DNA from: a virus
IMG/VR virus record: IMGVR_UViG_3300046820_000143
Location: 1-30,491 of that record
Reading direction: 5' to 3' (one strand)
DNA: 30,491 nucleotides
The notes below the pieces were generated by a model. That model was given only the letters and a program-made list of their open reading frames with translations, had not been told where the DNA came from and did not search any database. Position 1 is the first letter of the stretch, and the number at the start of each line of letters is the position of its first letter. The translations under genes were made by a program, and so were the position numbers. This document shows, one piece after another, positions 25,685 to 30,491 of this stretch.

Positions 25685-27459
25685 TTAAGATTAAAAATCT
25701 AACGGTACGTAACTTTATGAGCGTGGGTAATCAAACCCAAGCTATTGACTTCGACAAAGGTCAGCTAACCTTAGTCTTAGGTGAAAACATGGACCTAGGC
25801 GGAGATGATAGCGGCGCTCGTAACGGTACTGGTAAAACTACTATTATTAACGGACTTAGCTATGCTATCTACGGCAATGCTCTAACTAACATCAAGAAAG
25901 ATAATTTAGTTAACAAGATTAACAGCAAAGGTATGTTATGTACCGTTACGTTTGAAAAAGATGGTATAAACTATCACATCGAACGTGGACGCAAGCCCAA
26001 CGTTTTAAAGTTTAGTATCAACGGTCACGAGCAAGAACTTAAAGATCTAGACGAAAGTCAAGGCGATAGTCGCGAAACACAAAAGGCCATCGAAGAAGTA
26101 TTTGGCATGAGTCACGACATGTTCAAACACCTAGTTGCTTTAAACACTTACACTGAACCATTCCTTTCAATGAAAGCTGCTGATCAACGAGCTATCATTG
26201 AGCAATTGCTAGGCATTACACAATTAAGTGAAAAAGCAGAAGCTCTTAAAGAACAGATTAAATTTTCTAAAGATGCTATTTCAACAGAAAACACCAGAAT
26301 TGAAACTATCAAAGTATCCAATGATAGGATTCAACAAAGTATCGATTCCCTAGAACGTAAACAAAAACTATGGGAAGATCAAAAAGAAACCAGTTTAGAG
26401 AATCTAAGAAAGAGTATCGATCGATTAAGCAACATTGACATTGATGTTGAGATTGCTGCTCAAAAAGCACTTGCCGACTGGAATAAAAATAAAAAAGAAG
26501 TTGATAGCATTACTGCGTTAATTGCTAAACAAACTGCTACATTAGAAAAAGAACAGCGTGTATCTGAAAAATTAAAGAACGAACTTAGATTGTTGGAAGA
26601 TCACAAATGTCATAGTTGTGGTCAAGACCTTCACGATACTCAGCATGAAACTATGTTGCAGACTAAGCTCAAGCAGGCACAAGAATCTTCTGAAAGCGTT
26701 ATTGAGTACACTAAAGAATTAGAAGACTTAAAAGAAGCATTAACGTTGGTTGGTGATCTAGGTCCTTGTCCTGAAGTACATTACGACAATTTAGAACAAG
26801 CTCTAGGACATAAAAACACATTAGGCAGTTTAGAAAAAGAACTTGTTATCAAAGAAGCTGAAACAAATCCGTATGTTGAACAAATTGAAGAACTTAGAAA
26901 CACCGCAGTTCAAGAAATTGACTGGGAAGCTGTTAACGAGTTAGTAAGATTGAAGGATCATCAAGAATTCTTACATAAATTGTTAACAAACAAAGATAGT
27001 TTTATACGCAAACGTATTATTGATCAAAACTTAGCGTTCTTAAATCAACGATTGACATACTATCTCGATAGAATTGGATTGCCGCATCTAGTAGAGTTTC
27101 AAAACGACCTTAGTGTTGTTATTACTCAACTAGGTCAAGACTTAGACTTTGATAATCTTTCACGTGGCGAGCGCAATAGATTAATTTTATCTATGAGTTG
27201 GGCATTCCGTGATGTGTGGGAAAACTTATATCAAAGTATTAACCTACTATTCATTGACGAATTAGTTGACAGCGGCATGGATGCTAGTGGAGTTGAATCT
27301 AGTATTGCTGTGTTGAAACGTATGACTAGAGAAAGAGATAAGAATGTTTTCTTGATTAGTCATCGAGATGATTTAACTAGCCGTGTAAATCACGTACTTA
27401 AAGTTATTAAAGAAAACGGGTTTACTAGCTACTCAACAGATATTGAAATTCTAGCATGA
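25681..27459 (+). CDS. 46: Recombination ATPase subunit gp46 (SbcC/Rad50-like)
   Basis: gp46 is the SMC-like ATPase partner of gp47. The Walker A motif RNGTGKTT lies near residues 47-54, and the N-terminal lobe ends with a Q-loop-like segment (HLVALNTYTEPFLSM). Two coiled-coil arms (about 180-305 and 325-450) flank the zinc hook CHSC at 310-313, which dimerises through Zn. The C-terminal lobe has the signature LSRGERNR (493-500), Walker B LLFIDE (522-527) and an H-loop at H561 (SHRDD). Length (592) is close to T4 gp46 (560). Overlaps of the ATGA type exist at both ends, with gp47 upstream and the 77-residue gene downstream. All motifs are intact. Confidence 0.95.
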   Translation: MIKIKNLTVRNFMSVGNQTQAIDFDKGQLTLVLGENMDLGGDDSGARNGTGKTTIINGLSYAIYGNALTNIKKDNLVNKINSKGMLCTVTFEKDGINYHIERGRKPNVLKFSINGHEQELKDLDESQGDSRETQKAIEEVFGMSHDMFKHLVALNTYTEPFLSMKAADQRAIIEQLLGITQLSEKAEALKEQIKFSKDAISTENTRIETIKVSNDRIQQSIDSLERKQKLWEDQKETSLENLRKSIDRLSNIDIDVEIAAQKALADWNKNKKEVDSITALIAKQTATLEKEQRVSEKLKNELRLLEDHKCHSCGQDLHDTQHETMLQTKLKQAQESSESVIEYTKELEDLKEALTLVGDLGPCPEVHYDNLEQALGHKNTLGSLEKELVIKEAETNPYVEQIEELRNTAVQEIDWEAVNELVRLKDHQEFLHKLLTNKDSFIRKRIIDQNLAFLNQRLTYYLDRIGLPHLVEFQNDLSVVITQLGQDLDFDNLSRGERNRLILSMSWAFRDVWENLYQSINLLFIDELVDSGMDASGVESSIAVLKRMTRERDKNVFLISHRDDLTSRVNHVLKVIKENGFTSYSTDIEILA

Positions 27460-27689
27460 CCACAGACGCTCACGATAAAATGATCCATGCTTTCCAGGAG
27501 TATTTTAAGTGGGCGGATCGGTTTGAATACAAAGGCAGCGACGAAGCAGGCATTAAGGCAAGATATTGGCTCAGCGAAATACGTAACGAAGCATCAATTA
27601 GGCGAGTAGAAATACAACAAAAGCGAGAAGAACGCAAAGAAGCCAGAAAAGGCATGATAGGCAGGCCCCCTAAGATACATAAGGGATGA
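27456..27689 (+). CDS. Small charged protein of unknown function in the gp46/47 operon
   Basis: This 77-residue protein is highly charged and mostly helical by composition. It has an aromatic N-terminal half (HAFQEYFKWADRFEYKG), a middle ARYWLSEIRNEASIRRVEIQ, and a basic tail (KREERKEARKGMIGRPPK). The RGMIGRPPK-like end resembles an AT-hook-style basic patch, which could mean nucleic-acid contact, but that is a guess. Similar small genes occur near gp46 in marine T4-like phages as I recall, with no assigned role. The ATGA overlaps with gp46 upstream and with the GIY-YIG gene downstream argue that it is a real gene. Its job may be tied to recombination. Confidence 0.75.
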   Translation: MTTDAHDKMIHAFQEYFKWADRFEYKGSDEAGIKARYWLSEIRNEASIRRVEIQQKREERKEARKGMIGRPPKIHKG

Positions 27690-28120
27690 CATGGTTGTAT
27701 AAGAAAAAAATCGTTGAAGAAATCTCGGAAGAGTACATCGGATTCGTGTATCTTATTACAAACAACATCTCTGGGCGCAAGTACATAGGCAAAAAACTAG
27801 CCAAGTTTGCAAAGACAACTTATAAAACGGTTACTTTAAAGAACGGTAAAAAGAAGAAAAAGAAAATCAGAGGCAAAATTGAAAGCGATTGGAAGGACTA
27901 TTACGGTTCTAGCGATGCGCTAACAGCAGACATACAGGCACTAGGCAAAGAAAACTTCACCAGAGAAATTCTATTTTACTGCACAACTAAGTCAGAATGC
28001 AGCTACATCGAGGCAAGAGAACAATTCAAACACAAAGTTCTAGAATCTACAGACTGGTATAACGGTCACATACAGGTTCGAGTTCACGGCTCACATATCC
28101 TCAAAAAACCTAAAAAATAA
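27686..28120 (+). CDS. GIY-YIG-like endonuclease
   Basis: The 144-residue protein has a GIY-YIG nuclease core: GFVYLITN (19-26, the GIY strand, Tyr22), RKYIGKK (31-37, the YIG strand, Tyr33), the DWKDYYGSS segment (68-76), and the helix with catalytic-type Glu in YIEAREQF (E109, R111). NFTREILFYC provides the next strand. Between strand two and the helix there is a very Lys-rich stretch (about 47-65), probably contacting DNA. No separate DNA-binding domain of the homing-endonuclease kind follows, so it is a minimal enzyme. Overlap with the previous gene by ATGA makes it an integral member of the gp47-gp46 operon rather than an obvious inserted homing gene. The TAA stop is followed by TAG. Its target is unknown, and processing of branched DNA is one possibility. 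Confidence 0.8.
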   Translation: MTWLYKKKIVEEISEEYIGFVYLITNNISGRKYIGKKLAKFAKTTYKTVTLKNGKKKKKKIRGKIESDWKDYYGSSDALTADIQALGKENFTREILFYCTTKSECSYIEAREQFKHKVLESTDWYNGHIQVRVHGSHILKKPKK

Positions 28121-28131
28121 TAGACAGACAC

Positions 28132-28468
28132 TGCCGCTAGGCACACTTAGGCTCAATAAATCCAGGCATTTAATCGCCAAAAAAGCCCGCACAGGCGACT
28201 ATATTGTGCCCAAAATCCGTTCTGATGTGTGACGGTAAGGAATCTCTACTTGGCGAAGAGTAGCAAATCACTATCCTTAACAGGACGATGATCGGATATG
28301 CCTTCATAAAACCGGTTTGATTTGTAAGAAAATATTGTAGACAAGGCTAAAAGAGGGTGAAAAACCCACGGCTGCAAGTATGTTAGCGTATATTTTGCAG
28401 GCCCGCCGTCGTATTAAGACGCAGCTAAAGGTACCGGACGACCGCCTTAGTAATGCTGTAACGCTAAG
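28132..28468 (+). ncRNA. Candidate structured non-coding RNA, unknown class
   Basis: Helices seen by eye, in order, are: GGCACA 28140-28145 with TGTGCC 28205-28210, enclosing TCGCC 28174-28178 with GGCGA 28194-28198. CCGT 28217-28220 pairs with ACGG 28232-28235 and is directly followed by TAAGGA 28236-28241 with TCCTTA 28274-28279, which caps CTACT 28246-28250 with AGTAG 28259-28263. Further helices are GGGT 28355-28358 with ACCC 28364-28367, CTGCAA 28372-28377 with TTGCAG 28395-28400, GTCGT 28408-28412 with ACGAC 28438-28442, and CTTAG 28446-28450 with CTAAG 28464-28468. I could not match it to tmRNA, RNase P, group I or II introns, or tRNA. Strand and ends are assumed. Confidence 0.4.
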
Positions 28469-28501
28469 TGACCATTGTGCAACTCAGATAATGTTCATTT
28501 T

Positions 28502-28519
28502 TTAGCCCGCAAGGGCTAA
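28502..28519 (+). repeat. Hairpin with GCAA tetraloop
   Basis: TTAGCCC (28502-28508) pairs perfectly with GGGCTAA (28513-28519) around GCAA, a GNRA loop. A run of T lies on the 5' side and none on the 3' side, so it is not an intrinsic terminator on the plus strand. On the minus strand a run of A follows, which is not one either. Confidence 0.7.
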
Positions 28520-28548
28520 GTGTGACTGAACAATCTAGATAATATTTA

Positions 28549-28563
28549 AACTGCTTCGCAGTT
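28549..28563 (+). repeat. Hairpin AACTGC-TTC-GCAGTT
   Basis: A perfect six-base-pair stem with a three-base loop, the second of four compact hairpins in the array. No T-run follows. Confidence 0.65.
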
Positions 28564-28596
28564 AATAACTTCTACAATGTTATTAGAAAGAAAATA

Positions 28597-28623
28597 ATTC
28601 GTTGAGCGTTAGCGAAAACGAAT
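28597..28623 (+). repeat. Hairpin ATTCGTT / AACGAAT
   Basis: Seven base pairs (28597-28603 with 28617-28623) enclose a 13-base segment that can itself form a small CG-TTAG-CG stem. Its last base is shared with the first base of the next hairpin. Confidence 0.65.
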
Positions 28624-28640
28624 ACGAGCTTTAGCTCGTA
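28623..28640 (+). repeat. Hairpin TACGAGC-TTTA-GCTCGTA
   Basis: A perfect seven-base-pair stem with a TTTA loop. It abuts the previous hairpin and ends six bases before the late promoter octamer. Confidence 0.7.
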
Positions 28641-28645
28641 ACTAC

Positions 28646-28653
28646 AATAAATA
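28646..28653 (+). promoter_or_regulatory. T4-type late promoter octamer AATAAATA
   Basis: The exact octamer AATAAATA lies 22 bases before the ATG of the downstream partial gene. It is identical to those at 536-543 and 23733-23740 on the other strand. The predicted leader is about 15 bases and includes TTGGA as a weak Shine-Dalgarno candidate. Confidence 0.65.
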
Positions 28654-28675
28654 ACAAATACATCCTTGGATTGAT

Positions 28676-30491
28676 ATGAGACTACAACAAATATCTAATA
28701 ATAACACACAATACCTATATGAAGGTCTGGATTATAATGCTAGAAAGACTATGGTATTATGGGAAAGTGCGGCTTTAGAATTAAAAGAAGCGGCACTAAC
28801 TGCTGATCAAATTCAGAATCTATTTAAAGAAATTGAAACACAGGCAACTGCTGCCGGTGGAAATAGAACTATGCTAGGCAAAGGCAAAGATGCCGCAGGT
28901 GCTGTTAACAAAGCATGGGAAGATCTAAAGACAAAAGTTCAAGATAGCGGACCAATCAAGGCTGTAGATCAAAAATATGATGATGTCGTAGCTAAGATTG
29001 AAAAAGGTTTAGGTGGTCCGGATAATGCTGTTAGCAAAGTTATTATGGGCTATCGTAAGTTTGCCAAAGAGCATCCGATTGCACAGGGTTTAATTTACTC
29101 TGCACTGATTGCTGCTGCTGGTATTTCGGGTGCAGGTCTAGGTGGCGCTGCTGTTCTAGGCTTGTTAAAGATGACTGACAAGCTGTTGCAAGGTGAAAAA
29201 TTTAGCTCCGCTGCCTATTCAGGCGCAAAAACTGGCGCTATGGCCTATGGTGCAAGTAAAGTTGGCGACTACATCAAAGGTAAGATGGCAGACAAAGATG
29301 CCTTTGATGCTATGGGGGATGCTAAAGAACTTAGAAGACAGCTAGGAGAGCCAGATGTTGGGTCGGGTGGAGGTATTGCAGATAGGATGAATGACAATCC
29401 AATGGCTAGTCCTACACTCAAAAAATTAGCTGCTAAAGTAGCTAACGGTGAAGCATTAACTGATCAAGAAATGACTATACTTGATAAATTAGAAGCATCG
29501 TCTGTTAAAATGACTGACATGGTAAACGCTCAAGGAGCATCGGGTGTTGGTCGAGCAGGCGCAGAAATTACACTCAACACGGGTGAAAAAATTGCAGGCG
29601 ATGCAGCAGCTCAAGCTGCAAATGCACATTTTGATGCTATACAAGATCTTAAATCTAAGGCTGTCGAATTAGTAGGTAATGCCAAGTACGGTGACGCAGG
29701 CAGTATTGCTAGTAAAGCCGCAGGAGCAGCAGCTGATGTTGCCGCTTCAGCACCGAAGGGTGCCGCAATGGATCCTTCTTATTTAGAAAAAATTATCAAT
29801 GGCGGCATACCTCGTCCAAAGATCAGTGCAGATCAAGCTCAAGCAGCCTTAGACTGGCAGGCACAGAACGGTGGTCAGGCAGTGTCGGCTGCTAAAGATG
29901 TAGCAAAAGCCGCAGGCGGATATAGCAAAGATTATTTAGAAAAAGTTATCAATGGCGAACTTCCTCGTCCGATGATATCAAAAGAAAAAGCCGCAGACCT
30001 ATTAAAGAACATGGAAAGCGTGGGCCACTATGGCAAACAACTCAGCGAAGGTTATGTATACCTAGTATTTGATCGTGTTTGTAAACTTAATAACGCAATG
30101 CTGTCTGAAGGTAGATTAATGGAAGGCCCATTGGATGCGATCAAAGGTCTTGCTGGTAAAGCAATGAACAAGGCCAAAACAATTGGTACTAATTTAACAA
30201 CTAAAGTTACAGCAGACAAACTAAATTCTGCATGGCAAAAAGCTGGAAGCCCAACAGACAGCGAAGAACTTAAAAAGTTTTTAACTCAACAAGGAGTAGC
30301 TGCTGATGTTGTTGACGGAGTTTATACCTCTTTAAAAATTACTAGTGGACCCGAAGCTGCAACAGACGCTGCACCGGGCTCCGCACAAGTAGATATAGAA
30401 CAAGTTAAAGCAATGATTACTAAATTACCTGCAGATCGTAAAGCAAGATTATTAAAATATCTACAAAAAAATTCAGGTCCTGCTGCTAAAC
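28676..30491 (+). CDS. Partial candidate internal head protein (gp21-type cleavage motifs)
   Basis: The frame is open for 605 codons from the ATG at 28676 to the window edge, so the C-terminus is missing. I do not recognise a named family. It is Ala/Gly/Lys-rich and mostly helical by composition, with a hydrophobic Gly/Ala segment at about 138-165 (GLIYSALIAAAGISGAGLGG). The N-terminus MRLQQISNNNTQYLYE-G ends in an L-x-E motif at 14-16, resembling the short capsid-targeting peptides of T4 internal proteins cut by the gp21 protease. Further L-x-E motifs are at 36-38, 456-458, 476-478 and 481-483 (LSEGRLMEG). A 51-residue repeat is present at about 367-440. The upstream AATAAATA octamer marks it as a late, probably virion, gene. 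The head role is inferred. Confidence 0.8.
   Translation, partial: MRLQQISNNNTQYLYEGLDYNARKTMVLWESAALELKEAALTADQIQNLFKEIETQATAAGGNRTMLGKGKDAAGAVNKAWEDLKTKVQDSGPIKAVDQKYDDVVAKIEKGLGGPDNAVSKVIMGYRKFAKEHPIAQGLIYSALIAAAGISGAGLGGAAVLGLLKMTDKLLQGEKFSSAAYSGAKTGAMAYGASKVGDYIKGKMADKDAFDAMGDAKELRRQLGEPDVGSGGGIADRMNDNPMASPTLKKLAAKVANGEALTDQEMTILDKLEASSVKMTDMVNAQGASGVGRAGAEITLNTGEKIAGDAAAQAANAHFDAIQDLKSKAVELVGNAKYGDAGSIASKAAGAAADVAASAPKGAAMDPSYLEKIINGGIPRPKISADQAQAALDWQAQNGGQAVSAAKDVAKAAGGYSKDYLEKVINGELPRPMISKEKAADLLKNMESVGHYGKQLSEGYVYLVFDRVCKLNNAMLSEGRLMEGPLDAIKGLAGKAMNKAKTIGTNLTTKVTADKLNSAWQKAGSPTDSEELKKFLTQQGVAADVVDGVYTSLKITSGPEAATDAAPGSAQVDIEQVKAMITKLPADRKARLLKYLQKNSGPAAK
29778..29817 (+). repeat. 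Copy 1 of internal coding repeat, 153-base period
   Basis: This encodes YLEKIINGGIPRPKIS and is repeated 153 bases (51 codons) downstream as YLEKVINGELPRPMIS. Bases are largely conserved (TTATTTAGAAAAA, TTATCAATGGCG, CCTCGTCC), suggesting recent duplication. Confidence 0.75.
29931..29970 (+). repeat. Copy 2 of internal coding repeat
   Basis: This is the second copy of the YLEK-INGxxPRPxIS unit. It is followed by an Ala/Lys-rich helix (SKEKAADLLKNME) matching the helix after copy 1 (SADQAQAALDWQ). Confidence 0.75.

Larger units (their letters stand above)
28121..28675 (+). other. 555-base intergenic region without genes
   Basis: No open frame of useful length and no tRNA or T-arm-like motif is visible. 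The first part (28132-28468) has dense nested pairing potential. The second part (28502-28640) has four compact hairpins. The end has a late promoter octamer. It is by far the longest gene-free stretch in the window, in a genome otherwise packed with almost no gaps, so it is probably functional. None of the hairpins is followed by a T-run, so I see no classical intrinsic terminator. Confidence 0.7.

Noticed and set aside
28075-28096. GGTTCGAGTTC resembling a tRNA T-arm
   Set aside because: It is inside the GIY-YIG coding region (encoding QVRVHGS), has no flanking acceptor or anticodon stems, and is explained as coding sequence.
27686-28120. GIY-YIG gene as a mobile homing endonuclease insertion
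   Set aside because: No interrupted neighbour, no free-standing spacing and no extra DNA-recognition domain. The ATGA overlap and similar composition argue for a resident gene.
28220-28245. CTGATG near GGAATC, reminiscent of a hammerhead ribozyme core
   Set aside because: The seventh core base is T rather than A, and the GAAA half with its stems is missing.
28340-28400. GGGTGAAAAACCC hairpin region considered as RNase P or group I intron core
   Set aside because: Universal RNase P boxes and a recognisable P7 guanosine site are absent, and there is no interrupted gene flanking the region.
28502-28519. TTAGCCC-GCAA-GGGCTAA considered as intrinsic terminator of the gp47 operon
   Set aside because: The T-run lies 5' of the stem and none follows it on either strand's reading.

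Overview
This window is part of an AT-rich genome of a T4-like contractile-tailed phage (myovirus). The evidence is a nearly complete T4-type baseplate cassette (gp48, gp53, hub, gp5, gp25, gp6), a T4-type late sigma factor (gp55), and the gp46/gp47 recombination nuclease. No integrase, tRNA, rRNA, CRISPR array or insertion sequence was seen. Gene order and protein style, such as the short gp53, the lysozyme-less gp5 with its HEPW-type tail, and the GIY-YIG gene beside gp46/47, resemble marine T4-like phages of the cyanophage/pelagiphage kind. The host cannot be fixed from the sequence.

Layout. The minus strand from 23715 down to 1 is one compact late block: gp48 tube cap, gp53 wedge, a 778-residue hub candidate, gp5 spike, gp25 sheath initiator, gp6 wedge, a giant 4640-residue modular protein at the place gp7 holds in T4, and a partial structural gene leaving the window at base 1. 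Gaps are 0 to about 45 bases, and Shine-Dalgarno sequences often lie inside the stop of the upstream gene. At 23716-23787 transcription diverges. The plus strand then carries gp55, gp47, gp46, a small conserved-type protein and a GIY-YIG nuclease-like protein. The last four genes are chained by ATGA overlaps.

Bases 28121-28675 hold no gene. They contain a region of nested base-pairing potential (about 28132-28468) that may be a structured RNA, then four compact hairpins (28502-28640), then a late-promoter octamer. Downstream is a partial 605-codon plus-strand gene. Its N-terminus and internal L-x-E sites suggest an internal head protein processed by a gp21-type protease.

Regulation. The exact octamer AATAAATA, a close match to the T4 late promoter TATAAATA, occurs just upstream of gp48, of the partial gene at 1-528, and of the partial gene at 28676. 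All three are structural-type genes. gp55, encoded at the divergence point, is the expected reader of these sites. The gp55 and gp47 genes instead have sigma70-like elements, so the window appears to contain both the early/middle control logic and its late targets.

The most notable items are the giant protein, which has a putative beta-propeller with carbohydrate-binding-like modules inserted between blades; the unexplained 555-base structured intergenic region; the N-terminally extended gp55; and the candidate gp21-processed head protein.
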